Of a stretch of DNA of 64,000 nucleotides, positions 11,785 to 23,719 are shown piece after piece. How positions within the stretch are numbered: position 1 is the first letter of the stretch; each line of letters opens with the position of its first letter. A model generated the notes under the pieces. The model was given only the letters and a program-made list of their open reading frames with translations, had not been told where the DNA came from and searched no databases. Position numbers and translations under genes: made by a program. Origin of the DNA: Ignelater luminosus (Eukaryota; Arthropoda; Insecta; Coleoptera; Elateridae); contig VTPC01000880.1 in assembly GCA_011009095.1 (NCBI GenBank), forward strand, positions 139,000 through 202,999. The letters are read 5' to 3'.

Positions 11785-14240
11785 CTTGCAATTCGTAGAC
11801 CGTCAGATTTAGGGATTGACATAGTGGAAGGACATAGCCAATCCGTGTTTGTTTTTAGCTCCATCAAGAAAATTAATGGAGAACGAAGACCGATCTTGGT
11901 CCAAAGAGGTGAATAGTGGGAGGGCCTAGTACGATCCGTGTTTGTTTCTAGCTTACTTAAGAAAGTGAACGTGGTCAGTGGTAGGACGTAACTCGACCCA
12001 TGTGCATTTCTGGTTCTCTTAAGAAGGTTTAATGGAGGACGAAGCCCCACTTGAACCCACCGAAAGTGATGAGTAGGTAGGCGTAACCCGATGTGTTTTT
12101 AGCTTATTAAACAACGCTAATAGAGAAACTAGCTTGACTTTGGCCGACCGAGTGTAGTTCTCTGAAGAGGATTAATGAACGGCGACACTTAACTCTGGTC
12201 TACCAGAGGCGTAATCCGCCCCATTCTTGTTTCTAGCTCTCTTTAAAAGACCCATGGAAGCCAAAGCCGGATGATAGCCCATCGGAGATGCTTCTTTCTT
12301 GCTTCCTTAGAATGTTAATGAAGGGCGAATCAAGATTATGTCTCAGCGGAGTTGGTCAGTGGATGAACTTAGTCGAACTCGTGTTTCTTCTAACTTTCTA
12401 AAAAACGATAAAGAGGACAAAGGCCGATATAGGACCACTAGAGGTGACCACAGGGGTACCATACCTCGACACATGTTTGTCTTTAGCTTTTCTAAGAAAG
12501 TTAATGGAGAGCGGCAGTTAACCTTGGCTCACCAGAAGTGACCAATGGTAAGGCGTAACCCGACCCGCTTTTGTTTCTAGTTCTTTTAAGAAGGCTAATG
12601 GAGGATAAAACTGGATTATAGCTCATCGCAGATGGCTAGTTGAAGGACGTACCTAACCCGTGTTCTTTTTTACTTGCTTAGAAGGTTAATGGAGCGGCAC
12701 GATTATCTTCCACCTGAGGTGGTCAGTGGGAGGACGCAGACCGACACGTATTTTAAAAAGGTTAACAGCGGGCGAAGCTCCACCTGTGTCCAGTAGAGGT
12801 CAGTGAAGAGATGTAAATCGAATGTTTCACTTAAAGAGACTAATCGAGGGCGTAGACTGATCTGGGTCCACCCTAGGTAGCCAGTAGAAAGATGCAGGCT
12901 AGTCTGTGTTTGTTTCTTACTTTCTTAAGATTAATTGATGCCTCAACGCGACTTAGGACTACCGGAGGTAGCCAATAGGAACACGTAGAATGGCCTGTGT
13001 CTATATTTAGTTCTCTTAGAAGGTTGATGGAGGACGATCCTGATTGTAGGCTACCGGAGTGGTCAATCTGTGGACGTGACCGGACTGGTGTTTTACTAAC
13101 TTTTGTAGAAAGGATAACAAAGGGCGAAACCCGACCTAGGGTCGCCGGAGGCGGCCAATGTGTAACCGTAGCCTGACTTATGTTTATTTTTATTCTTTCA
13201 AAATAATGTGCTTATTGTCCTTCTGCACAAGGACAGATTGTGCAGTACTGGGAGAAAAAAAATTCTTAGCTGTCTTAAGAGGAAGACGGCGCCTAACCTT
13301 GACTTACCAGTTGCTAGCTCTCTTAAACACATTAATGGAGAGCGAAGCCCGATTCTGGCCCACCGAAAATGACCAGATGAAGGACGTACCCAACCCTTGT
13401 TGCTTTCTTGACTTGTTAGAAGGTTAATGGAAAGCGAAGCACAATCATATCCTACCGGGGGTGGTCAGTGGGTGGATGTAGCCGGACTCTTGTTTCTTCT
13501 AGTTTTTTTAAGAAGGATAAAGTAGGGCAAAGTCCGGCTTAGAGGCACCGGAGGTTGCCAGTGGGGTTACATGGGCCGGCCTACGTTTGTATCTAGTTCT
13601 CTTAGAAAGCTAATGAGGGGCAAATTCTGATCACAGCCCACCGGAGTCGTTAGTGTCTGTGTAGCTTTCTCAAGAATGATAAAGGAGGGCGTAGCCTTAC
13701 CTTTGTAGATGTAGCCGAATCTGTGTTTGTTTCTTGTTCTTTTAAGAAGATTAAAAGAGTGCGATATCCGATTATGGCCTACTGTAGATGGCCAGTGGGA
13801 GAACGTAGGCCGACTCGCCCTTATTTCTAGCTCTCTTAAACACATCAACGTAGAGCGAAGCCCGTTTGTAGTCCACCGGAGATTGCCAGTTTAAGAAAGT
13901 AGCCTAATCCGTGTTTTTTTTTATCTCCTAGTAAATTAACAGAGGGCGAAGAACAATCACATCCTACCGTAGGTGATCAGTGGGTGGACGTAGCCGGGCT
14001 CTTGTTTCTTCTAGCTCTCTTAAAAAAGCTAAAGAAGGATGCACCTGTTTGTTTCTTGCTTTTTAAATAATGTAGATGGAGTGCGAAGCCCAATCTTGTC
14101 TCACTGGAAGTAACCAGTGACCCGGGTTTGTTTCTAGTCTACTTAAGAAGGTTAATGGAGGATAAAACCCGACTTTGGCGGGCGTAGCCTGAACCGCGTT
14201 TGCTTTCGTATCAAGGTTAATGGAGGGCCCAGCGTATTGG
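11785..14240. repeat. Decayed tandem array, unit about 90-100 bp
   Basis: About 25 diverged copies of a GC-richer unit. Each has a stretch like TTTCTAGCTCTCTTAAGAA, then GGTTAATGGAGG, GCGAAGCCCGA, a CCACCGGAGGTGG-like palindrome, and CAGTGGGAGGACGTAGCC. Markers such as TTAATGGAG recur at spacings of about 90 bases across the block. Copies differ by many substitutions and small indels, so the array is old. Open frames inside are by-products of the repeat. The base composition stands out against the AT-rich flanks. Confidence 0.8.
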
Positions 14241-14249
14241 AGGTTGGAG

Positions 14250-15790
14250 GGTGCAGCTCGATTTGTATGTAAGCAAAGTGAACCTGATCGGTGATCGCCG
14301 CAGGTGTTTCTACTTTAAGAGAATTAAAACAACAGGGGCGTTGGGTAGAGGCCGAGATTTTGACAGGGAGCTCCTAGAGATGATGCGGCGGACCTCCATT
14401 GGCGAAGAGAGCAATACCCAACTCTCAGATAAAGAAATAGAAGCAACGTAATGTGTCTTGTAACGAGAGAAACAGACAGGGAACATTTGTAATATTTGCC
14501 TGTGCTTGTTTTAATTAAATGATTTACCTAAATTGAGCTGCGACATTTTGTATGCAAAGAAAGGATTTAGTAAAAGGCTTACGGAACTGACTTTTTTGTT
14601 TCTTAATAAGTCTGTAATAAAATTACTGTATAATCTGCACAAAAACAGATAACAATCTAAACGCCTTCTCTAACCTTAAAAGTATAATTTTTCAGTAGTG
14701 TAAATTTCTGGAATTTTTGTACTCACCGTTAGCCTTTTCTTTATAAAATTTTATCATTAAAAACTTATAACTAATTGTAAATTGGTGTGGAATTAACACT
14801 TTCTCTAAAATAAATCCTTAAAAATCGAAATATCTTTACCCTCGATTTAATCTTTGTTTTTTTTACAATAGGTAATTACGAAGGATACTTCACATTTACT
14901 TTGACTTCCTCGACAATCTCTTAAATTTCGATTCATTTTTTATCAGCATCTTAATCCTTGCGGTTAATTTTAATTTAATAAAAATTACTGGAATCTAATA
15001 AAATTCCTGTTAAAATTACTTCTTTTATATCGAACGTTCATTGAAGGGAAAGAAAAAAATGCTTTTAATTCTTGGGGCGTGGAAAGTGATTTGTCCCTTG
15101 TGGTTTCAATCTAATATCTGTAATTAGCAATTATTCTGGAGTCGAATAAAAACGGAAAACATGCGTTGTTGCTTCATTTCCTATTAGATAGAATGATTAA
15201 TAATAAATATCGAATGTGTGACCGTAGCGAATATGTTTTAAAAAACGTCAAATTGAATATGATATTTACAGTTATGCCGAATAAAAAACAAATATTACGC
15301 TAGATACAGCATGTTGCATTATTTGAATGAATTTATTTTTTGATAGAATTTTTTTTATTTTAAGGATTTCATCTTGAGAAAAGATCAGAAGCAAAGAAAC
15401 CGAAAATGAAGAAAGCCGGCAACATCTGTAAGTAAATTCTATTGTTCAAAAACGCTCAAGGTAGGTGCGTTTGATTCTTTTTGCACCGTTTCCTGGTTTA
15501 TGTGGTACGAAGTGCGAAGTCCTAAACATTAATTTTCTAAAGAAAATTCCATCATGACACGTTTCTAATTGTTCTGAAATATCTGATTCAGGATAGTTTT
15601 ATTTTATCTTTCACCTGGTTTTTGAGTTTTTTGTTTAGTTATTATTATTTTATTATTTATATCCGTTGAAATTTTTTTTATTACATGTAGAACGCATGTC
15701 AGTACGTGACGTAACATGTAGATATAAGGCATTACAACTAATATTATTGTCAAAGTGTTTTACTGATTTCTTTAATAAATACTTGTTTGG
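14250..15790. other. AT-rich intergenic DNA, nothing recognised
   Basis: No gene or repeat was recognised. A 66-codon frame at 14251-14451 overlaps the edge of the tandem array and has no family resemblance. Confidence 0.4.
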
Positions 15791-15799
15791 AATAATTAC

Positions 15800-16400
15800 G
15801 CCAAAAGGAATAGAAAAACAAAGAGGTTAGAATCTCTAATTTGTCATTAATTTGTAAACTTTTCTTCAAATCAGTTAATGCAAATTTCAGCAATATTGTT
15901 TATTAAAAAGAAAAATTTTGGTAAAGATCATAATATTCCTAATGTTATTCACAGAAACTAGAGAAATGAAAAATAAACCCGACTGGGTTTAAGAACTGGA
16001 AGGTGTAGAACAATCTTTAGGCATCATTTAATAATAAATAAGGAAAAAATAAGAATTCATAACTTACAAAAATTATTTTAATTATTTTACATATTACTTT
16101 AAAGGAATTATTACAGTCATACGCTAATTACTATTATTGTTTAAAGGAAAACTGGTTAAGTAACATAACCTCAGTTTATAAAAAACAGTATTATCAGTGA
16201 TCACAATGGAAAAAACCCTCGATCAATTATACGAATAAATGCACTAAAACGTTCTTAACAAATATCAAGCACAATAACAAATCTAACTAGCAAATTTATT
16301 TCACAAAAATGAAAAAAAAACTATGTCTATAACCTAAAATTTCTACATTCTTTAGATAACGTCACGCGATAAAAACAATTTTAACCTGATCGAGACGCCA
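15800..16400 (+). repeat. Dispersed repeat, about 550 bp, copy 1
   Basis: Shares long similarity with 63105-63615 in the same orientation and with 24955-25500 in reverse. Landmarks are TTTGTAAACTTTTCTTCAAA near the start, GAACTGGAAGGT in the middle, and ATAACCTCAGTTTATAAAAA and TAGCAAATTTATTTCAC near the end. No coding capacity and no clear inverted termini were seen, so the class is unknown. Confidence 0.7.
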
Positions 16401-16478
16401 ATGGATTTTGACAAGTAGTATATTACGTCATTACGATTTTCTAACCATACTTCTAACCTAAAATTGTAGAAGTAATTG

Positions 16479-17943
16479 CCCACACAGCACAAACATAACC
16501 ATTAGACATACATAAGATATCCATGGTAGATATCCATAACATCCAATGGATATACATGTATATCTATTACATATCCACTGGACATACAGATGTCCGCCTA
16601 ATGTCCATAAATATGGATATCCACATAGATATCTAATGGTTATTTGATAGAGATTGCTTTTGATATATCCATCAGATATCTTACACAGTTCAGAGACAAC
16701 CACTGGATATACATTAGACATCCATGATGAATATCCATAACATCCAATCTTCTATCTTGTTTACACAACAGGTGACCCAATAGTACTATCTCCAACTAAT
16801 ACAATTACCCATATGCTTACTACATGTATGTAATATAGGAATGTAAGCATGGAAAGAGATTATTAGGTTCAGGCGTTAAATAATATTGTAAAATGAGATC
16901 TCATATAAAAACAATAAATATCATCATTTAATATAATCATGAAAAATAATTATATACAATCTAAAATGTTTTATTGAATACAATAATGTATTGCACGTGA
17001 TGCTTGATACTTCATGTGCAAAGTTTATTCATTCATTATTCACTTCTTCCTCGTTGGCTTTCTCCTCAGCACTTGTTTTCTTACTGTAAAAAAACAATAT
17101 AAATGTTAGGTTACGTAAGTTTACGGCAATAAAATCAACAACCACACAATTTTTCTTTATTATTCTAGGCGTCGGTACAAGCATAACAAATTAAAAACCG
17201 ACTTCAAAATTTCACAATCACATATCACAAAAATTATAAATATAAATGATAAGAAAAAAACTTACCTTACCACACTGTCACGTGTGCGCGGGTTGCATGT
17301 GCCAGTGTATGGGCGCGAGTTTCAAAAGGAAAGATGTTGCTCAACTCAGGTTTTATCAGATTTATAAGTTAGTTTAATAATTTCACTTAATGTTAAATTA
17401 TACTTGGCAAATAAATGAGAAGTCCCACGTGACATGACATTAAATCGATTTTTTAATTTTTACATGAAACATTAACAAACCCCAATAATTCAATATTTAT
17501 CTTTAAGCTCACGGAAATCTAATAAGGTGAAGGAAGAGTTAAGGTAACTTAAAGAGTAATATCAAAGAATATTTACCTTATAAATATTCTTTGGTAATAT
17601 TATATTTTATACATATTTTGTCTAAACAGAGCTCTTAATTCGCAGTGGTTTCTAAGAATTTCTTTATGGATGTTGATGGATTTCTACTGGATATACATTA
17701 GATATTGGAAGTAGTCATCAGCAATTAGTGTTTATATTTATTTCAAACTACGTTTTTACCAACTAGAGATGATAATTAAACAAGATAGATCTACGAACAT
17801 CCCCATATCATTATTTATTTTTCATTTCAATATCCACGAAGTATATCCATTAGATATACAGGCAACATTCTTCATGAACTGGATATAATATGGACATTAT
17901 GGATATCTATTAGACATACATTGAACATTTTGTGCTGTGTGGG
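16479..17943. mobile_element. TIR element with GGATATCC-type palindromic repeats
   Basis: The left end reads CCCACACAGCACAAA and the right end its inverse (TTTGTGCTGTGTGGG), a 15-bp perfect terminal inverted repeat. Both subterminal regions (16500-16750 and 17660-17930) are packed with variants of ATGGATATCCAT and CCACTGGATATAC, which can form hairpins. The middle holds two short exon-like pieces on the minus strand. No transposase was recognised. Target-site duplication is not clear. Confidence 0.6.
17029..17318 (-). pseudogene. Two exon-like fragments inside the TIR element
   Basis: On the minus strand, 17266-17318 reads SRPYTGTCNPRTRDSVV up to a strong donor (AAG|GTAAGT). Position 17083 follows a pyrimidine-rich acceptor (TTTTTTTACAG). 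The join continues KKTSAEEKANEEEVNNE and then a TGA that overlaps an AATAAA. The join is in frame. Upstream of 17318 the frame meets a TGA, so any gene is truncated. It could be a remnant of an element-encoded or captured host gene. Product unknown. Confidence 0.3.
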
Positions 17944-17949
17944 TGCAGG

Positions 17950-19120
17950 TTAGTTAGCCGTGTTTTTAAGCCTTTTGCGTCTTAATTTCTATCTAAAAAT
18001 AGTTTTTAATTAATAAATAAACCGTATGATATCTGAGCAATCACATTTTATTGATAATTCATTAGCGTTCTTGCTTGATTTAGCAAATATATTTAATTTT
18101 AGCAACAAGTAATCTGATACGTATTTCAACATTTTCCCATTATGATGAAGTTTGAGCAAATAAGGTACTAATCTATAAAGTAAACAAGAAAATGTAAAGT
18201 GAAACATATTAATGACTAATCAAGCAGTCTATTATAAATGGTATACACAAATTAAATATTTCTAAAATTATTATTGAGGTTATGTTAATTTTAGTTTTCA
18301 TGTTTTCATTCAATCAACCACATCTTTTTTATTGTCTCTAAAGTCACCTCATTTACATTATCAACAGGTTAATTTATTAGGAGTATCGTTTCTTATGTTT
18401 GTTGATCTAAGATTATGTCACTTGACAACACGGTGCGTCGCAAATTTTCTAGATAAATGATAAAGGCAAAGGCAACGATCACTGCAAATAGAGTTTTGAA
18501 ATCAGAATGCTGATTGTTTCTTCTGAGCTTTAAAATAAGAAAGAGAATCATTATTGAACTTTGTGGGCATTTTAAATTTTACTTTGTTGTGTTGGTTCTT
18601 TTAATTTTGTTAAGTTTTTTTTGAAAAAAAACTGCTAACCGACTTACACTAAAGCCGCTAGATATTTAACTTTTGAATTTTGGCGATTTTAGAACGAAAA
18701 TGTTCAACATAACCTAACAAACAGAGTTCTGTTGACACTTGTTGGTGTTCATAATTTAAGGTTAAAAATTTTGATTATAAGTATTCAGAATCTCCACATT
18801 TAAAGAGGAATTATCCACATGTTTAGCTAGAGAATTTATTCCTGTTTGTTTTAGTGAGTTTTAATTATTCTTTTCCTCGTGACGTTCTAGTTTCGCTGAC
18901 GTGACCTGTTGTATTAAAATCTCCAGAAAGAATTCTGATTATTTGTGTTTCTTACTATTAAAATTTGCCGTAAATTTCCGTTTGAAAGATCGCAGTGTGA
19001 TCTCTCAAGAACCAGCGAGTTCTATTGAAGATTCGCTTGCTTCTCTCCACTTCTTCTTTGTTCACGATTGTTAGATAGTACTTTATGTGCAGCTTTAGCC
19101 GATCTGATGTCATCTTCAAG
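17950..19120. other. AT-rich intergenic DNA, no gene seen
   Basis: No gene was recognised. The right end, from about 18960, may belong to the LTR-element relic on the minus strand. Confidence 0.4.
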
Positions 19121-19500
19121 GAAGTTCCACGTTGGGCGCCAATTGCCACGATATGGTAGTCCAGCAGGGACTTGGTGTTCATTTCTTTTGTTTGAGAATC
19201 GGAGGAATCCTTCGGCGTCTTCCTGATTCTCTCGTGGTTACCGAATTACTTGCGATTCTTTGCAGGACTGGACAGTCTCGGTGGTAGTAGTGCTACTGCG
19301 GTAGGATTTTTTAATTGCTTCTTGCTGTGGTTCTAGGCGTCAGGACGTCAAGATCTTTCATTCTTGCTGCGACAAGGGTGCTAAAAGCGCAGAAGTTTGC
19401 TAGCTAGCTCTTCATAGGGGTTTTGCATAATGGGACGAGTTCAGCTTCTTGTTCTTTTTGTCATTTCCCTTATATATGAGCACGGAATTGGATCTGCAGA
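18958..19500 (-). mobile_element. Possible LTR retrotransposon 5' end (LTR, PBS, start of gag)
   Basis: On the minus strand, TGGCGCCCAACGTGG (19127-19141) matches the start of a tRNA-Lys primer-binding site of the kind used by many LTR elements. Upstream of it (higher coordinates) lies a TATATAAGG-like box at about 19470-19478, in the place expected for an LTR promoter. Downstream a short frame begins MTSDRLKLHIKYYLTIV and stays open to 18958. No second LTR, protease or integrase was found. This is an inference from the primer site and its context. Confidence 0.35.
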
Positions 19501-19799
19501 TTTAATGGACTTGGTTGTCGGGAGGAGAGGGGGCTGTTGGTGCGTTTTGCTGCGGGACTAGAGATACTCGTACATACGTGTGCAGACTTGGGCATGAATG
19601 ATTTAGTAGTCACGGTGCCTACTTTTTCCATCGCAGTCGATCTCGTGTTGACCATCTTCTTGAAATCTCAAGAAGTAAATCCTTTTTTTGTTTTCGAGAT
19701 GTGTGGTGATGGTGGTGGTGGTGTAGGTGATACGATGTGTAGTGTATTGTGTGTGGCGGTGGATAAATACTGTTCCGGCATTTGCCTTGATCACTAGGA

Positions 19800-21100
19800 G
19801 AAACCACGGTAAAATCCTAGTGGAAACAGTCGGAATGCGAACATAGGGCAAAGACCGCTACGTCGCTCGGTAGTGTAGCGAAGGGAAGTGGTTAAGCCCT
19901 TATCTCTAAATAAGTGGGATGTCAAGGAGGATGTACCAATTCGGAAGTGGGGATAGGTGTTTGGGTTTCCTTCTAGGTTTTCCAATTCGAGGCAAGCATC
20001 TGTAGGGGGAATTCCCGCTCTGTTGCACACTTCTTTCAAAGGCTGGATGCGTTTCAGGCTGAAAATCACCCTGCAGACGGCCCTCTCGTTCTGTCAGAGT
20101 CTCTCTATCGCATATGGCAAAGCGGTATCGAAAACGGTAAACCAGTAGTCGATTATAGTAACGGCCCGGGGGTGACAGCTTGGAATACTGCCGCAAAGTC
20201 TGCAGAGCAAGCTGCTGCGCTGCTGAACGATGTTCAGGCGGACGTCGTCGGGATCGAACCTGGCTGTGTGGGTCTAGCCACAGTGGCGGAATAGTACGAC
20301 GTTCACGTTCGGAATCAAGTCTCGAGGCGTTCTAGTTCGTACATCAGGATTCTCGATCTCTAGGCGGCGCATCGAGACGTTATCCTATAGAGCCATAATG
20401 TCTGCAAATTGGGATAAGCAAACGTTGGGTTCTTCAGAGTGGAAGATGTCGTGGCAGTAAAATGTGAATGAAAGAGGGAAGAGGATGAACCCTTGGGGAA
20501 TGCCGGTTTGTGGCGTATGCCCCCTGAACAAAGCCTTATGCACTTGCACGCAATGCTGGCGGGCTGACAGATAACTGCTGATTAGCTGGACGAAGCAGGC
20601 AGGGAAAAGAAAAAAAGCCCTCTGTTACACAACGTCTGCAGTTGAAGTCCATGGTAGATGTGCTCGGAATTATGCCCTGGAAGGAGATTGTGGGCGTCTA
20701 AGTGTGCTCGGGGTCTATTTGTCAGTATCCTCTCGGAGACTTTGGTTGCAAATGAAGGAATCGTTCCTCGGAGCGGAATTCTTGCCGTATGCTGCAGTTT
20801 CATCCTTGAGGATGAAGCTTAGGATGTCCGAGAAACGGTCGGGGAGATCCGGTGGTGTCGGGATCTAGGCTAACGGAAGGTTTGAGCATCGAATAGTAGG
20901 TCGTCTGGGAATTGGCGGATTTCTTTAAGGACGTCGGCGAGGACATTAATCTTATCCTGGGGTTGGCTATTATGTGATCCTTTTGGGCAAGATTGGATTC
21001 TTAGGCAGTTTTCTGTCCCGTAAGGGCTTTGAGTTTGCATCAGAACCTGGCGTCGTCGCGGTGATCCATGCTCGAACGCTTCTTACTTTATCTGGGTTAC
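19800..21100 (-). pseudogene. Degenerate non-LTR retrotransposon reverse transcriptase
   Basis: A GC-richer block. The minus strand shows scattered reverse transcriptase motifs: SYLSARQHCVQV, then GIPQG (20490-20504), and in the same frame 30 codons later QFADI (FAD at 20400-20408). QFADI sits where the catalytic FADD is expected, so one catalytic Asp is lost. A stop follows (MAL-TAG). Further frames resemble the variable region after RT. Stops and frameshifts break every segment. Clade (Jockey/RTE-like) cannot be fixed by eye. Confidence 0.6.
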
Positions 21101-21490
21101 ATGTCAGGGGTCTTCTGAAGCAAACCTGAACGGCCATCGCGGAAACTTGTTGCAACCTGACTTACTTACGCAACGATACTGTAATCTGTCTTGCTTGTCT
21201 TGTGGAGACAGAATTTCGATTTCTCTAAGCGATGCTGAAGCTGGGCATCCTGGACCCTGCTTATTACTTGGTTGAGTGTGTTTGGAACACTGCGAGTTTG
21301 TTGAAAGAGTTGGCAACCCTGTAACGTTTCTTTTCCGATTTGAAGACGAAGATTACTTAATTAGTTTATTACATCACCCATCTTATGCATAGTCATAGTC
21401 TGAAGCAAACCCGAAGGGCCTTGGCGGAAACTCGTTGCGACCTGACTTACTTATACGTGCTTATACGTAACGATACTGTAATCTGTGTTG
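21095..21490. repeat. Direct repeat of about 90 bp, two copies
   Basis: The stretch beginning TCTGAAGCAAACC at about 21112 and running through GCAACCTGACTTACTTA to TAATCTGTCTTGCTTGTCTTG recurs at about 21401 with few changes. The copies are roughly 290 bases apart, at the edge of the retrotransposon relic. Confidence 0.65.
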
Positions 21491-22188
21491 CTTGTCTTGT
21501 GATGAATGTAAGGGTGGGAAGTGCGAAGCACCATCATGGAAATAAAGAGCGACCATTTATGATGTAAGAGGAATGGTGAATGGTAAATGAGAAACTGAAG
21601 CCTTAATTTTTATTATTTTATGTGGGATGAATTGTAATTTAAAGGATATCAACGCAATAAACAGTTACGGAAGAAATCCCACTAAAAACAAAAGATAACA
21701 ATCTTATACTTGATGCTTTTCTCTCGAGCATTTAAAACAGTTCGGAGTTTGTTTTTCAGATTTTCAATTATTTCTTATTGGTACAGGAAGCAAGTGAGAA
21801 AGAAGCCTTGCAACTTGTGTTCCGGACAAGGTGAAATATTGCTAAAATAGATTAAATATCACACCGAATTAACAAATTATCCAGTGGGCGAATACGGAAC
21901 ATTACGATAGATGTTATTTAAAAACATTTGGAGGTTATGGTCGTTAGGTAGGTGTTATTCTTTACATCTTTCCAATACTATAGAGGTAAAGAGCAGTTTT
22001 AAAATTGAATTTGGGAGTGCAAGAAGAAAAAGAAATAAAAACAGGAAGGAACAGTATAGTGAACATATTAAAAGTGTAATCAACATCCTGTACGTGTAGC
22101 GTGTGTGATCTATTAACTTCTTTATTTTCGTGCGGTTTTAATTTAAATAGATAGTGTGATAAAAGAAAAGAATCTAAAGAAAAAGTGC

Positions 22189-22189
22189 A

Positions 22190-22218
<29 letters not shown>
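22189..22218. repeat. (AAT)n microsatellite
   Basis: About ten uninterrupted AAT units. Confidence 0.95.
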
Positions 22219-22222
<4 letters not shown>

Positions 22223-22509
22223 TGTAGCGTGGGTTTGTTGTGTTGCAAATTTAGGTCAAGAACGCCCACTTTTATTGTTAAAAAAATTATAATTCAATTT
22301 TCTGCTTTATATATATAAACAATCTTATGGTTTAACGACACCGTTTTGTTTACTATAAGTCTGTTGTGTGTGCATAGAGCAATACATTTATTTTTTTAAA
22401 TTGATTATAATCAGGGGAAATAAACAATTAAGAAATTGATTTGCATACTACTTTCTTACAAGAACAAAAATCCGCTTTTTCAAGTAATCGATTGAACCTT
22501 TTTAATAAT

Positions 22510-22510
<1 letters not shown>

Positions 22511-22540
<30 letters not shown>

Positions 22541-22541
22541 G
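22511..22541. repeat. (AAT)n microsatellite
   Basis: About ten AAT/ATA units, after a short imperfect lead-in. Confidence 0.95.
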
Positions 22542-22608
22542 TAAGGTCCAAAAGTTCGTTTATATGTACTAAGCGAGATTAATTTTCTTTATAGGATCCC
22601 CATTCCCT

Positions 22609-22914
22609 TTTATATATAAATTGTTATCATCTTGAAACCTTGATTGGTACTTAACAGAGACAAGCATATACGATATAGTTAAACGCTTTATAAGAGCAGT
22701 ACCACTTGGCCCTCAAAGTACTACGGGCACTATCGTGTTTCATGAGTGTTCCCTCTTTTTCGAATAATTCTGGAATTAAGGGGATAAAAAGTAATTGCCC
22801 AGTTCTTAAAAATTATCATAAAGAACGGGAGTTTTAAAGTTTGAAGTTAAGAAGATTTTTAAGTGACTTTTTTTCTTCTTTAAATATTTGAAGTGAGTTT
22901 TTGAGTTTACACAG
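22609..22914 (+). promoter_or_regulatory. Candidate ZIP-A promoter and non-coding first exon
   Basis: A TTTTATATATAAA box at about 22609-22621 is followed by 290 bases ending in a strong donor, CACAG|GTGAGT (intron from 22915). ZIP-A coding sequence begins nine bases after an acceptor (TTTTAATTTCTAG, ending 25666), so it needs an upstream non-coding exon, and this is a suitable one. Inferred from signals alone. Confidence 0.3.
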
Positions 22915-23698
22915 GTGAGTAATTCTTAAATTTATTATTTTCATTGCGATTTAAATTAAGCAGCATTTTTAGAATAATCTTGATCGTATAAAGTAACAGA
23001 CGCACCAAAAGATAAAGAAATATCATCACAATAATTTACGTCCTTTTTCCACTTGACGAATATCCACACTTGAAAATCCTACAAATAATACTTCAAAATT
23101 ATCTGTAGAAATTTTATTAATTATTGTAATTAATAAGCAGCTAGATTCTAAATGTATGGGAAAACCTTTGAGAATCTCACGTGTGTTTCATTAATGTTAC
23201 AAAAGTGTAAAAGACTAAAGTAAACACAAAATGTAATAATAATAATGTTTGCATCTTTTACAATATGTATTAAGCTACAGTACAAAATATTTGGTCAATT
23301 TAAAAAGGTGACGCAAAAGTCAACTTACGGTTGATTTATTAAAATTAAAATAGATTGTTTGTGTGAGCGAAACTCTTGGGAAAAATTTGCGGAAGGGCAC
23401 ATTGAAGGTTTCATCATTGATCAAGATTTATTCGTCGGATAACTCGTTTTATTTACAATTGCTGCGGGGTAAAGAGCTTTGGAAATCCATAAATTGTCCA
23501 ATTTTAACCTCACTTCTTAAGGAAATGTCAAATTGACATTAGTTATTATTACTAACAGAACAAATGAAATAAAAATGGAAATTAATTAGGCATTTCGATG
23601 TTTTTAATAAACTTAACCTCAGTTTTTATCTAAATGAGGATTCCAATAAATAACTAATTATGCAAATATTATTGTTGTTATAATTATGTAAATTTCTT

Positions 23699-23719
23699 TA
23701 TATATATATATATATATAA
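23699..23719. repeat. (TA)n microsatellite
   Basis: About ten TA units. Confidence 0.9.
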
